Below the pieces are notes generated by a model. The model was not told the origin of the DNA, searched no databases, and saw only the letters and a list, made by a program, of their open reading frames with translations. Shown one piece after another: positions 1 to 8,630 of a DNA stretch of 64,000 bases. Made by a program: the position numbers and the translations under genes. The DNA comes from Pseudoruegeria sp. SHC-113 (GTDB taxonomy: Bacteria > Pseudomonadota > Alphaproteobacteria > Rhodobacterales > Rhodobacteraceae): assembly GCF_025376885.1 (NCBI RefSeq), contig NZ_JAHUBR010000001.1, positions 1,488,001 through 1,552,000 on the forward strand, written 5' to 3'. How positions within the stretch are numbered: the stretch's first letter is position 1; each line of letters begins with the position of its first letter.

Positions 1-1
1 G

Positions 2-829
2 CTCTATGATGCGCGCGAAAAGCCCGGCGGGCTGAACGAATACGGCATCGCCGCCTATAAATCGGTGGATCACTTCGCCGAGCGCGAAGTCTCCTGGCTG
101 CTGCAGATCGGCGGCATCCGCATGGAAACCGGCAAGGCGCTCGGCGCGGCGCTGTCCATCGACGCCCTGCGCGAAGAGTTCGACGCGGTGTTCCTCGGGA
201 TCGGCCTCGCAGGCGTGAACGCCCTGCGCGCGGAAGGCGAAGACAAGGGTGGCGTGGAAGACGCCGTGTCCTTCATCGCCGGGCTGCGGCAGGCCAAGGA
301 TCTGTCTGCGCTGCCCGTGGGCCGCAACGTGGTGGTGATCGGCGGCGGTATGACAGCCGTGGACGCCGCCGTGCAATCCAAGCTCTTGGGGGCGGAAAAC
401 GTGACCATCGCTTACCGCCGTGGCCGCGACCGCATGGGCGCGTCCAAGTTCGAGCAGGATCTCGCGGCCTCCAAGGGCGTGCGCATCCTTGAGAACGTGC
501 AACCCAAGGCGATTCACGGCAATGGCAGCGCCGTGGAGATTGAGCTTGAGTACACGCAGCAGACGCCGGAGGGGCTGAAAGGCACCGGCGAAACCCTGCG
601 CTTGTCCGCAGATCAGGTGTTCAAGGCCATCGGCCAGACGCTTGAAGGTGCTCCGGCTGGGCTGGAGCTCTCCGGCGGCAAGATCGCCGTGACGGGCGCG
701 GGCCAGACAAGCCTGCCCGGCGTCTGGGCCGGCGGCGATTGCGCCACCGGGGGCGATGATCTCACCGTAACAGCCGTAGCCGAGGGGCGCGACGCCGCCG
801 AAGCCATCCACGCCGCGCTTGGCGCGTAA
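2..829 (+). CDS. preT: NAD-dependent dihydropyrimidine dehydrogenase subunit PreT (C-terminal part, 5' end outside window)
   Basis: This is the C-terminal 275 residues of the FAD/NAD(P)H subunit of dihydropyrimidine dehydrogenase. The frame is open from base 2 (LYDAREKPGGLNEYGI), so the true start lies upstream of the window and an internal ATG at 65 is not the start. The second dinucleotide-binding motif VVVIGGGMTAVDAA is visible, as is the glutamate-synthase-small-subunit-like end VWAGGDCATGGDDLTV that contacts FAD. The family passes electrons from NAD(P)H to PreA, which reduces uracil and thymine to the 5,6-dihydro forms in the cytoplasm. preA follows after 21 bp, so the two are co-transcribed. 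The N-terminal Fe-S binding part cannot be seen. Confidence 0.93.
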   Translation, partial: LYDAREKPGGLNEYGIAAYKSVDHFAEREVSWLLQIGGIRMETGKALGAALSIDALREEFDAVFLGIGLAGVNALRAEGEDKGGVEDAVSFIAGLRQAKDLSALPVGRNVVVIGGGMTAVDAAVQSKLLGAENVTIAYRRGRDRMGASKFEQDLAASKGVRILENVQPKAIHGNGSAVEIELEYTQQTPEGLKGTGETLRLSADQVFKAIGQTLEGAPAGLELSGGKIAVTGAGQTSLPGVWAGGDCATGGDDLTVTAVAEGRDAAEAIHAALGA

Positions 830-850
830 CGCATAGGGAAGGACACCCAA

Positions 851-2155
851 ATGGCAGACCTTTCAAGCAATTTCGTCGGGATCAAATCCCCTAACCCCTT
901 CTGGCTCGCCTCCGCGCCGCCGACCGACAAGGAATACAATGTCCGCCGCGCCTTTGAGGCGGGCTGGGGCGGGGTCGTCTGGAAGACGCTGGGCGCGGAA
1001 GGCCCGCCCGTCGTCAACGTCAACGGCCCGCGCTACGGCGCAATCTGGGGGGCGGACCGCCGCCTGCTGGGGCTCAACAACATCGAGTTGATCACCGACC
1101 GCCCGCTGGAGGTGAACCTGCGCGAGATCAAATCGGTGAAGCGCGATTACCCGGACCGCGCGCTGGTGGTGTCGCTCATGGTGCCCTGCGAGGAAGCCGC
1201 GTGGAAAGCCATCCTGCCGCTGGTGGAGGAAACGGGCGCGGATGGCGTCGAGCTGAACTTCGGCTGCCCGCACGGCATGGCGGAGCGCGGCATGGGCTCT
1301 GCCGTGGGGCAGGTGCCCGAGTATATCGAGATGGTCACGCGCTGGGTGAAGCAGAACAGCCGTATGCCCTGCATCGTGAAGCTCACCCCCAACATCACCG
1401 ACATCCGCAAACCGGCCGAGGCCGCCACGCGCGGTGGGGCCGATGCGGTGAGCCTGATCAACACGATCAACTCCATCACCTCGGTCAACCTCGACGAAAT
1501 GTGCCCGGAGCCGATGATCGACGGGCAGGGCTCCCACGGCGGCTATTGCGGCCCGGCGGTGAAGCCGATTGCGCTGAACATGGTGGCCGAGATCGCCCGC
1601 AACCCGGAAACGGCAAACATCCCGATTTCCGGCATCGGCGGCGTCACCACATGGCGCGACGCGGCGGAGTTCATCTCGCTGGGCGCGGGCAACGTGCAGG
1701 TCTGCACGGCGGCCATGACCTATGGCTTCAAGATCGTGCAGGAGATGATCTCGGGCCTGTCCCAATGGATGGACGAAAAAGGTTACGCTTCGGTTGACGA
1801 GGTCGTGGGCCGTGCCGTTCCGAAAGTGAAGGACTGGCAGGATCTGAACCTGAACTACGTGGCCAAGGCCTCGATCAATCAGGACGATTGCATCAAATGC
1901 GGCCGCTGCTTTGCGGCTTGCGAAGACACCAGCCACCAGGCCATCGCGATGAGCGAAGATCGCACTTTCACCGTGAAGGACGATGAATGCGTGGCCTGCA
2001 ACCTCTGCGTCAACGTCTGCCCGGTGGAGGGCTGCATCACCATGGTGCCGATGAAGGCAGGCGAGGTGGATCCGCGCACCGGCGAAGTGGTGAAAGAGGA
2101 ATACGGCAACTGGCAGACGCACCCCAACAACCCCTCCGTCTGGGCCGCCGAATAG
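851..2155 (+). CDS. preA: NAD-dependent dihydropyrimidine dehydrogenase subunit PreA
   Basis: The 434-residue catalytic subunit has an N-terminal dihydroorotate-dehydrogenase-like FMN barrel (about residues 5-300) and a C-terminal 2x[4Fe-4S] ferredoxin domain. The cluster ligands are CIKCGRCFAAC and CVACNLCVNVCP. With PreT it reduces uracil and thymine, the first step of reductive pyrimidine breakdown. The barrel keeps NFGCPHGMAERGMG. The position of the mammalian catalytic cysteine (in GLACGQ) is occupied by Val (GSAVGQ); as I recall, E. coli PreA also lacks cysteine there. The length is slightly above E. coli PreA (about 411). It forms an operon with preT and ends in a strong terminator at 2193-2222. 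Confidence 0.95.
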   Translation: MADLSSNFVGIKSPNPFWLASAPPTDKEYNVRRAFEAGWGGVVWKTLGAEGPPVVNVNGPRYGAIWGADRRLLGLNNIELITDRPLEVNLREIKSVKRDYPDRALVVSLMVPCEEAAWKAILPLVEETGADGVELNFGCPHGMAERGMGSAVGQVPEYIEMVTRWVKQNSRMPCIVKLTPNITDIRKPAEAATRGGADAVSLINTINSITSVNLDEMCPEPMIDGQGSHGGYCGPAVKPIALNMVAEIARNPETANIPISGIGGVTTWRDAAEFISLGAGNVQVCTAAMTYGFKIVQEMISGLSQWMDEKGYASVDEVVGRAVPKVKDWQDLNLNYVAKASINQDDCIKCGRCFAACEDTSHQAIAMSEDRTFTVKDDECVACNLCVNVCPVEGCITMVPMKAGEVDPRTGEVVKEEYGNWQTHPNNPSVWAAE

Positions 2156-2192
2156 GGTTTCTCCCCAACGATAAACGTTGATTGCACCACCT

Positions 2193-2222
2193 GCCCCGGC
2201 TGTAACAGGCCGGGGCTTTTTT
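2193..2222 (+). terminator. Rho-independent terminator after preTA
   Basis: A perfect 8-bp GC stem (GCCCCGGC at 2193-2200 with GCCGGGGC at 2209-2216) is followed by six T. It lies 37 bp after the preA stop and before the opposing rutR gene. Confidence 0.9.
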
Positions 2223-2223
2223 G

Positions 2224-2369
2224 TGCGCCGCTCCTTTTTGCGGCGCATTAGACCCGAGGGCAGCGCCAGACCGCCGGGTGGGGGCAAAGCCCCCGCCCGA
2301 TGGGGGCGGTCGGGGGCTGCCCGGCGTGCCGCCGGGCGAAGTGTGGCTAAGCCGGTCCTTGGGAAATCG
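2224..2369. other. GC-rich intergenic stretch with hairpins between preA and rutR
   Basis: The stretch contains a perfect 8-bp inverted repeat, TGCGCCGC at 2224-2231 with GCGGCGCA at 2240-2247, followed by overlapping GC-rich palindromes (GGGGGC/GCCCCC runs at about 2279-2320). No coding potential is apparent. It could end the rutR transcript arriving from the other side, or be a degenerate intergenic repeat. Confidence 0.4.
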
Positions 2370-2984
2370 TCAGGGCCGCAGCATCTTGGTGAAAAGCTGA
2401 TCCAGATAGGCCTTAGCATCCTCGAAGCTGGTTTTGCTTCGATCCGCCAGAACCCACTGCACTTGCACCTCGAAATCGGCGTAATGCTGGGTCAGGGACC
2501 AGATCGAGAAAATCAGGTGGTAAGGGTCGACTGGCGCGATCTTCCCGGCCGAGATCCAGCCGGAAATCACCGCGGCCTTCTCATCCACTAGCTCCTTCAA
2601 CTCGCCCTTGATGGCCTCTTCGATCCGGGGTGCGCCTTGCAAAATCTCGTTTGCAAACAAGCGGCTTTCGCGCGGGTAATCCCGGCTCATCTCCAGCTTG
2701 CGGTCCACGTAATCCAGAATCTCGGGGATCGGCTCGCCGTCGGCGTCCATCTCCCGCAGCGGATCAAGCCAGGTGTCCATCAGCTCGCTCAGAAGCTCGA
2801 CGTGGATCGCCTCCTTGGAGGGGAAGTAATAGAGCAGGTTCGGTTTGCTCAAACCTGCCGTCTGCGCGATCTGATCCAGCGTTGTGCCGCGAAAGCCGAA
2901 CTGCGAGAAGACCTCCAGGGCGGCTTCGAGAATCGTTTCGATGTTCTTCTGCTGAATTCGCGTGCGCTTGGGCTTGTCTCTCAC
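2370..2984 (-). CDS. rutR: TetR-family pyrimidine-responsive regulator RutR
   Basis: This 204-residue TetR-family protein has its helix-turn-helix at about residues 12-60 (GFRGTTLDQIAQTAGLSK). Several stretches match E. coli RutR as I know it: NLLYYFPSKEA, SRDYPRESRLF, and the ligand-domain segment GKIAPVDPYHLIFSIW followed by TQHYADF. RutR senses uracil or thymine and leaves its DNA site when bound. A perfect RutR consensus palindrome lies in the divergent intergenic region at 3184-3199, between this gene and the aminotransferase, so autoregulation and control of the catabolic genes are likely. Here RutR sits with the reductive pathway; no rut (oxidative) genes are in the window. Confidence 0.92.
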   Translation of the reverse strand: MRDKPKRTRIQQKNIETILEAALEVFSQFGFRGTTLDQIAQTAGLSKPNLLYYFPSKEAIHVELLSELMDTWLDPLREMDADGEPIPEILDYVDRKLEMSRDYPRESRLFANEILQGAPRIEEAIKGELKELVDEKAAVISGWISAGKIAPVDPYHLIFSIWSLTQHYADFEVQVQWVLADRSKTSFEDAKAYLDQLFTKMLRP

Positions 2985-3183
2985 CGCCGCATCTCTCCCG
3001 ACCGTCTGACCTCAGGGCAGGGCCGTGGCCGATCTTTTGCCGCTGCCCAATTCGTGACCGCCCTTCGGCGCCCTCCGCTTCCTATCGCATCACCGCCCGC
3101 ACAAGGAAAGGGCGGCTGCGGAAAAGGCAGGCAGAAGAGCCGCCGAAATCCTTGACTGACACCCCATCTCTGCTAGCGTGATC

Positions 3184-3199
3184 TTGACCAGATGGTCAA
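3184..3199. promoter_or_regulatory. RutR operator (perfect TTGACCA-N2-TGGTCAA palindrome)
   Basis: The sequence reads TTGACCAGATGGTCAA, identical to the published E. coli RutR consensus TTGACCAnnTGGTCAA. It lies 62 bp upstream of the aminotransferase ATG (3262) and 200 bp upstream of rutR on the other strand. Its position argues against the longer aminotransferase reading frame, which would start at 3178. Confidence 0.9.
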
Positions 3200-3261
3200 A
3201 CATTTTCGGACGCCACCCGGTTCGCCAAAACAGAAGCCGGGAAGCCACAGGGAAGCTGCCA

Positions 3262-4590
3262 ATGGCACTGGATCAGAAATCGGCCCCGAACGACCTTTCG
3301 GCGTTCTGGATGCCTTTCACATCGAACCGCCAGTTCAAGAAAACCCCGCGCATGTTCGTCTCCGCTGACGGCATGTTCTACAAAACCGGCGATGGCCGCG
3401 AGGTGCTCGATGGCACGGCGGGCTTGTGGTGCTGCAACGCGGGCCACAACCAGCCCAAGATCGTGGAGGCGATCCGCCAGCAGGCCGGCGAGCTGGATTA
3501 CGCGCCCGCCTTCCAAATGGGCCACCCCAAGGCTTTTGAGCTGGCCACCAAGCTCTGTGACATGGCGCCTGAGCCGTTTGAACATGCGTTCTTCACCAAT
3601 TCTGGCTCCGAAAGCGTTGAAACAGCGCTGAAAATCGCGCTGGCCTATCACCGCGCGCGCGGCGAGGGCAGCCGCACCCGGCTGATCGGGCGCGAGCGGG
3701 GATATCACGGCGTGAACTTCGGCGGCATTTCCGTGGGCGGCATCGTCAACAACCGCCGCCATTTCGGCACGCTGCTGGCCGGCGTGGATCACCTCCCGGC
3801 GACCCATCTGCCCGCGCAGAACGCCTTCACGCGCGGCCAGCCCGAACATGGCGCGGAGCTGGCGGAGGATCTGGAGCGCATCGTCGCGCTCCATGGCGCG
3901 GAAACCATCGCCGCCGTGATCGTGGAGCCGATGGCAGGCTCCACCGGCGTGCTGCTGCCGCCGAAGGGCTACCTCGAACGCCTGCGCGAGATCTGCACGA
4001 AACACGGCATCATCCTGATTTTCGATGAGGTGATCACCGGCTTCGGGCGGCTCGGCTCCTCCTTCGCGGCGGAGCATTTCGGCGTGATGCCGGATCTGAT
4101 CACCTGCGCCAAGGGGCTGACCAACGGCGTGATCCCCATGGGCGCGGTGCTGGCCACGGCCGAGATCCACGATGCCTTCATGCAGGGCCCCGAGCACATG
4201 ATCGAGCTGTTCCACGGCTACACCTATTCCGGCAACCCGATCGCCTCGGCCGCCGGTCTGGCGACGCTGGAAACCTACCGCGAGCAGGGGCTCTTTGAAC
4301 GCGCCGCCGCGCTGGCTCCCTATTGGGAAGAGGGGCTGCACAGCCTGAAGGGCCTGCCCCATGTGATCGACATTCGCAATATGGGACTCATCGGCGCGGT
4401 GGAGCTTTCGCCCATCGCGGGCGAGCCCACCAAACGCGCTTTTCAGGCCTTCCTCGATTGCTACGAGAAGGGCGTGTTGATCCGCACCACGGGGGACATC
4501 ATCGCCATGTCGCCGCCGCTGATCATCGAGAAATCCCATATCGATCAGCTCTTTGGCACGCTTGCAGACGTGCTGAAGACACTCGACTGA
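3262..4590 (+). CDS. Class III aminotransferase, probable beta-alanine (omega-amino acid):pyruvate transaminase
   Basis: This 442-residue PLP enzyme is of the omega-amino acid:pyruvate aminotransferase type. The motifs are NSGSESVETALK (PLP phosphate contact), EPMAGSTGV, LIFDEVITGFGR and the Schiff-base lysine K284 in LITCAKGLTNG. The family moves the amino group of beta-alanine to pyruvate and yields malonate semialdehyde and L-alanine, the last step after uracil has been reduced and hydrolysed. I chose ATG 3262, with GGGA about 8 bp upstream, over a start at 3178 because the RutR box lies between them. The carbamoyl hydrolase follows after 27 bp. The substrate is inferred from family and neighbours. 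Confidence 0.88.
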   Translation: MALDQKSAPNDLSAFWMPFTSNRQFKKTPRMFVSADGMFYKTGDGREVLDGTAGLWCCNAGHNQPKIVEAIRQQAGELDYAPAFQMGHPKAFELATKLCDMAPEPFEHAFFTNSGSESVETALKIALAYHRARGEGSRTRLIGRERGYHGVNFGGISVGGIVNNRRHFGTLLAGVDHLPATHLPAQNAFTRGQPEHGAELAEDLERIVALHGAETIAAVIVEPMAGSTGVLLPPKGYLERLREICTKHGIILIFDEVITGFGRLGSSFAAEHFGVMPDLITCAKGLTNGVIPMGAVLATAEIHDAFMQGPEHMIELFHGYTYSGNPIASAAGLATLETYREQGLFERAAALAPYWEEGLHSLKGLPHVIDIRNMGLIGAVELSPIAGEPTKRAFQAFLDCYEKGVLIRTTGDIIAMSPPLIIEKSHIDQLFGTLADVLKTLD

Positions 4591-4617
4591 AGACAAGACG
4601 ACCGAAAGGAACAGCCC

Positions 4618-5868
4618 ATGCCCGCCCCCGGCGAGAATATGAAGATCAACGGCCAGCGCCTGTGGGACAGCCTGATGGAAATGGCCAAAATCGGCCCCGG
4701 CGTGGCGGGTGGCAACAATCGCCAGACGCTGACCGACGAGGATGCCGAGGGGCGCGCCCTGTTCCAGAGCTGGTGCGAAGCCGCCGGGATGAGCATGGGC
4801 GTGGATGAGATTGGCAATATGTTTGCCCGCCGCGAGGGCACCGACCCTGACGCGCTGCCCGTCTACGTGGGCAGCCATCTGGACACCCAGCCCACCGGCG
4901 GCAAATACGACGGCGTGTTGGGTGTGCTGGGCGGGCTTGAACTGGTGCGCACGCTCAATGATCTGGGCGTGAAAACCAAACACCCCATCGTTGTCACCAA
5001 CTGGACGAACGAGGAAGGCACCCGCTACGCGCCCGCCATGCTGGCCTCGGGCGTCTTCACGGGCCGCCACACGCTGGACTGGGCGTTTGATCGCGTCGAT
5101 GCCGCCGGAAAGCGCTTCGGCGATGAGTTGGAACGCATCGGCTGGAAGGGCGATGAGAAGGTGGGGGCGCGCAAGATGCATGCCATGTTCGAGCTGCACA
5201 TCGAACAGGGCCCGATTCTGGAGGCCGAAGGCAAGGACATCGGCGTCGTCACCCACGGGCAGGGCTTGCGCTGGATCGAATGCACCGTGACGGGCAAGGA
5301 AAGCCACACCGGCTCCACGCCCATGCACATGCGCAAGAACGCAGGCCGTGGCCTCGCGCTGATCACCGAGTTGGTGCATGAGATCGCGATGAAGAACCAG
5401 CCGAACGCCGTGGGCGCCATCGGCCATATCGACGTCTACCCCAATTCGCGCAACATCATCCCCGGCAAGGTCGGGTTCACCATCGACATGCGCACCCACC
5501 TCCTGGACAAGCTCAACGCCATGGTGGACGAGCTGATGGATCGCGCACCCAAGCTTTGCGAGGAGATCGGCGTGGAGTTTTCCGCCGAGATCGTCGGCCA
5601 GTTCGATCCGCCCGCCTTCGATGAGGCCTGCGTGAAGGCCGTGCGCGATGCCGCTGAACGGCTTGGCTATTCCCACATGGACATCATTTCGGGCGCGGGC
5701 CACGATGCCTGCTGGATCAACGATGTCGCCCCCACGGCGATGATCATGTGCCCCTGCGTGGACGGGCTATCGCACAATGAAGCCGAAGAGATCACGAAGG
5801 AATGGGCCACGGCGGGCGCGGATGTGCTACTACATGCCGTAGTGGAAACCGCGGAGATCGTCGAATGA
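4618..5868 (+). CDS. hydC: Zn-dependent N-carbamoyl-amino acid hydrolase (beta-ureidopropionase type, M20 family)
   Basis: The 416-residue M20/M28-fold metalloenzyme carries the family's metal ligands in GSHLDTQPTGGKYDG, NEEGTRYAP, FELHIEQGP and GAGHDACW, and has the typical full length. It hydrolyses N-carbamoyl-beta-alanine (or the thymine-derived homologue) to the beta-amino acid, CO2 and ammonia, acting between dihydropyrimidinase (6210) and the aminotransferase (3262). An alternative start is ATG 4639 (MKINGQRLW). The stop overlaps the next start (ATGA), so translation is coupled to the lipoprotein gene. The stereospecificity (L-carbamoylase or ureidopropionase) is chosen from context. 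Confidence 0.9.
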   Translation: MPAPGENMKINGQRLWDSLMEMAKIGPGVAGGNNRQTLTDEDAEGRALFQSWCEAAGMSMGVDEIGNMFARREGTDPDALPVYVGSHLDTQPTGGKYDGVLGVLGGLELVRTLNDLGVKTKHPIVVTNWTNEEGTRYAPAMLASGVFTGRHTLDWAFDRVDAAGKRFGDELERIGWKGDEKVGARKMHAMFELHIEQGPILEAEGKDIGVVTHGQGLRWIECTVTGKESHTGSTPMHMRKNAGRGLALITELVHEIAMKNQPNAVGAIGHIDVYPNSRNIIPGKVGFTIDMRTHLLDKLNAMVDELMDRAPKLCEEIGVEFSAEIVGQFDPPAFDEACVKAVRDAAERLGYSHMDIISGAGHDACWINDVAPTAMIMCPCVDGLSHNEAEEITKEWATAGADVLLHAVVETAEIVE

Positions 5869-6131
5869 CCAACGCCATCAAATTGCTCGCCCTCATCCCC
5901 CTTGCCGCGCTGGCCGCCTGTGCCCGCGCGCCCGATGTCACGCAGGGCAGTATTTCACCGCAGGCGCGCGCGCTGATGCCGGCCAAGCAGGATCTGTCCA
6001 AGGTCGTGCGGGGGGCGGACGGCTGCTACTACGAGATGATGGAAGGCTCCGTGCGGGGCTATCTCTCGCCGTTCCAGGATCCGTTCCGCGAGGGGCGCAG
6101 GATCTGTGAGCCAAAGCCGGTCGAAGGGTGA
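5865..6131 (+). CDS. Small secreted lipoprotein, unknown function
   Basis: The protein has 88 residues with a lipoprotein signal ending in the lipobox LAAC (Cys19), followed by a short mature domain. The mature part holds two cysteines (C54 in DGCYYE, C81 in GRRIC) that could form a disulfide. The start overlaps the upstream hydrolase stop by ATGA. No enzymatic motif is visible. It resembles the lipoprotein at 60373-60669: both share the lipobox, a D-G-C-Y motif, G-x-V, and G-R-x-I-C near the end. Its place inside a pyrimidine operon does not by itself give it a role there. Confidence 0.8.
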   Translation: MTNAIKLLALIPLAALAACARAPDVTQGSISPQARALMPAKQDLSKVVRGADGCYYEMMEGSVRGYLSPFQDPFREGRRICEPKPVEG

Positions 6132-6209
6132 AGATCCGGCGCGAACCGATTGAGATCAAACGCCAGCGCCCAAGATAGGGCGCGGCGCCAACCACAGGGA
6201 ATTTGAGCC

Positions 6210-7670
6210 ATGAGCAAAGTCATCAAGGGCGGCATCGTCTGTACCGCCGATCGCACCTGGAAGGCCGACGTCCTGATCGAGGGCGAGGTGATCAAGCAGA
6301 TCGGCGAAGATCTGACGGGCGATGAATATATCGACGCCGAAGGGGCCTATGTGATCCCCGGCGGCATCGATCCACACACCCACCTAGAGATGCCCTTCAT
6401 GGGCACAACCGCTGCGGAGACCTTTGAATCCGGCACATGGGCGGCGGCTGCCGGTGGCACGACGATGCTCGTGGATTTCTGCCTGCCCGGCGCCGATGGT
6501 TCGATCAGGAACGCCATCAACGAATGGCACCGCAAATCCGCCCCCCAGATCTGCGCCGACATCGGCTACCACATGGCGATCACGGGCTGGAACGAGAACA
6601 TCTTCGCCGAGATGGAAGACGCGGTGAAGATGGGCGTGAACAGCTTCAAGCATTTCATGGCCTACAAGGGCGCGCTCATGGTGGAGGACGACGAGATGTT
6701 CGCCTCCTTCCAGCGCTGCAAGGAGTTGGGCGCGCTGCCCATGGTGCACGCGGAAAACGGCGATGTGGTGGATCTTCTGCAGAAGGAGATGCTCGCCAAG
6801 GGCATCACCGGGCCGGAAGGCCACGCCTATTCCCGCCCGCCGGAAGTGGAGGGCGAGGCCGCCAACCGCGCGATCATGATCGCCGATGCCGTGGGCACGC
6901 CGCTCTACATCGTGCACGTGTCTTGCGAGCAGGCCCATGAAGCCATCCGCCGCGCGCGCCAGAAAGGCATGCGCATCTACGGCGAGCCGCTGATCCAGTT
7001 CCTGACGCTGGATGAGAGCGAGTATTTCAAGGGCGACTGGATGCACTCCGCCCGCCGCGTGATGAGCCCGCCCTTCCGGGGCAAGGAGCATCAGGCGAGC
7101 CTCTGGGCCGGCCTGCAATCGGGCTCGCTGCAGGTGGTGGCCACCGATCACGCCGCATTCACCAGCGAACAGAAGCTCATGGGCAAGGACAATTTCTGCC
7201 TCATCCCCAACGGCTCGAACGGGCTTGAGGAACGGCTCGCGGTTCTGTGGACGGAAGGCGTGGAAACCGGCCGCCTGACGCCGAGCGAGTTTGTCGCCGC
7301 AACCTCAACAAACGTCGCCAAGATCCTGAATATCTACCCGAAAAAGGGCGCGATCGTGGAAGGGGCGGATGCCGATATCGTGGTCTGGGATCCGAAGATC
7401 TCCAAGAAGATCAGCGCATCGAACCACCACTCGGTACTGGATTACAACGTCTTCGAGGGCTTCGATGTGAAAGCGCAAGCGCGCTACACGCTCTCGCGCG
7501 GCGATGTGATCTGGGCCTGGGGCCAGAACAGCCAGCCGCAACCGGGTCGGGGCCGCTTCGTGCCGCGCCCGCCCTTTGCCTCTGCCACGCAGGCGCTGTC
7601 GAAGTGGAAAGAGCTCAACAGCCCGCGCCAGATCAAGCGCGATCCGCAGAACATCCCGGCCGGGATCTGA
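6210..7670 (+). CDS. hydA: Dihydropyrimidinase (D-hydantoinase)
   Basis: This 486-residue amidohydrolase opens 5,6-dihydrouracil or dihydrothymine to N-carbamoyl-beta-amino acids. The binuclear zinc site is visible as GGIDPHTHLEMPF, the carboxylated lysine in NSFKHFMAYKG, VHAENGD, YIVHVSC and VVATDHAAF. Length matches bacterial dihydropyrimidinases (about 460-490). The gene lies 78 bp after the lipoprotein and 47 bp before the ABC ATPase gene. With preTA, the hydrolase and the aminotransferase it completes the reductive route from uracil to malonate semialdehyde. Confidence 0.96.
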   Translation: MSKVIKGGIVCTADRTWKADVLIEGEVIKQIGEDLTGDEYIDAEGAYVIPGGIDPHTHLEMPFMGTTAAETFESGTWAAAAGGTTMLVDFCLPGADGSIRNAINEWHRKSAPQICADIGYHMAITGWNENIFAEMEDAVKMGVNSFKHFMAYKGALMVEDDEMFASFQRCKELGALPMVHAENGDVVDLLQKEMLAKGITGPEGHAYSRPPEVEGEAANRAIMIADAVGTPLYIVHVSCEQAHEAIRRARQKGMRIYGEPLIQFLTLDESEYFKGDWMHSARRVMSPPFRGKEHQASLWAGLQSGSLQVVATDHAAFTSEQKLMGKDNFCLIPNGSNGLEERLAVLWTEGVETGRLTPSEFVAATSTNVAKILNIYPKKGAIVEGADADIVVWDPKISKKISASNHHSVLDYNVFEGFDVKAQARYTLSRGDVIWAWGQNSQPQPGRGRFVPRPPFASATQALSKWKELNSPRQIKRDPQNIPAGI

Positions 7671-7717
7671 GCGTGGACGCAACGGGAAGGGCCACGCCCC
7701 TTCCCGGCAAGAAGGAA

Positions 7718-8509
7718 ATGACAGTGAGCCAATCCCCTGTGATCCGGGCCAACCACCTCGACCTGACGTTCCAGACGAACGACGGCCCCATCCACGCGCT
7801 GAAAGACGTGAGCCTCGACATTGCCAAAGGGGAGTTCGTCTCCTTCATCGGCCCCTCGGGCTGCGGCAAGACAACCTTCCTGCGATGCATCGCGGCGCTG
7901 GAACACCCCACCGGCGGCGAGATCTCCGTCAACGGCATGACACCGGACGAAGCCCGCCAGAAACGCGCCTATGGCTATGTGTTTCAGGCCGCGGGCCTCT
8001 ACCCTTGGCGCACCATCGGCGGCAACATCAAACTGCCGCTGGAGATCATGGGCTACAGCAAGGACGATCAGGCCGCTCGCGTGAAGGACGTTCTGCAACT
8101 CGTTGATCTTGCAGGCTTTGAGAAGAAATACCCCTGGCAACTTTCCGGCGGTATGCAGCAGCGCGCCTCCATCGCGCGCGCGCTGGCCTTTGATGCCGAC
8201 ATCCTGCTGATGGACGAACCCTTCGGCGCGCTGGACGAAATCGTGCGCGACCACCTCAACGAGCAACTTCTCAAGCTCTGGGCCGCCACCGAGAAAACCA
8301 TCGGCTTTGTCACCCATTCGATTCCCGAAGCCGTCTATCTCTCCACCAAGATCGTCGTCATGTCCCCGCGCCCGGGGCGGATCACCGATGTGATCGAAAG
8401 CTCCCTGCCCAAAGAGCGCCCGCTCGACATCCGCGACACGCCAGAATTCCTCGACATCGCCCACCGCGTCCGGGAGGGCCTGCGCGCAGGCCACGCCTAT
8501 GATGACTGA
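7718..8509 (+). CDS. ABC transporter ATP-binding protein (nitrate/taurine/pyrimidine type)
   Basis: The 263-residue ATPase has Walker A at about 45-52 (GPSGCGKT), signature LSGGMQQRASIARAL and Walker B ILLMDEPFGALDE. It belongs to the SsuB/TauB/ThiZ-like group that works with NMT1/THI5-type binding proteins. Start ATG 7718 follows a GAAGGA ribosome site; the frame is open further upstream but overlaps hydA. A 224-bp gap holding a large palindrome separates it from its permeases. By context it energises uptake of a pyrimidine or hydantoin-like compound; this is inferred. Confidence 0.9.
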   Translation: MTVSQSPVIRANHLDLTFQTNDGPIHALKDVSLDIAKGEFVSFIGPSGCGKTTFLRCIAALEHPTGGEISVNGMTPDEARQKRAYGYVFQAAGLYPWRTIGGNIKLPLEIMGYSKDDQAARVKDVLQLVDLAGFEKKYPWQLSGGMQQRASIARALAFDADILLMDEPFGALDEIVRDHLNEQLLKLWAATEKTIGFVTHSIPEAVYLSTKIVVMSPRPGRITDVIESSLPKERPLDIRDTPEFLDIAHRVREGLRAGHAYDD

Positions 8510-8630
8510 ACCGCGCCACGCAGCCCCCCGCCACCCAGCCTGTGCAGCGCGGGCAACGAGGGACCGACTTCGTTCACGGTCATCGGCTTCCCAGCCTGTA
8601 CCGTACCGACAATTTGACTCGAATTTCGTT

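Noticed and set aside
3196-5703. An 835-codon open frame on the minus strand, antisense to the aminotransferase and carbamoyl hydrolase genes
   Set aside because: Both plus-strand genes show complete enzyme motifs; the antisense frame is rich in His, Arg, Ala and Gly, as expected for the complement of GC-rich coding DNA, and has no recognisable domain.
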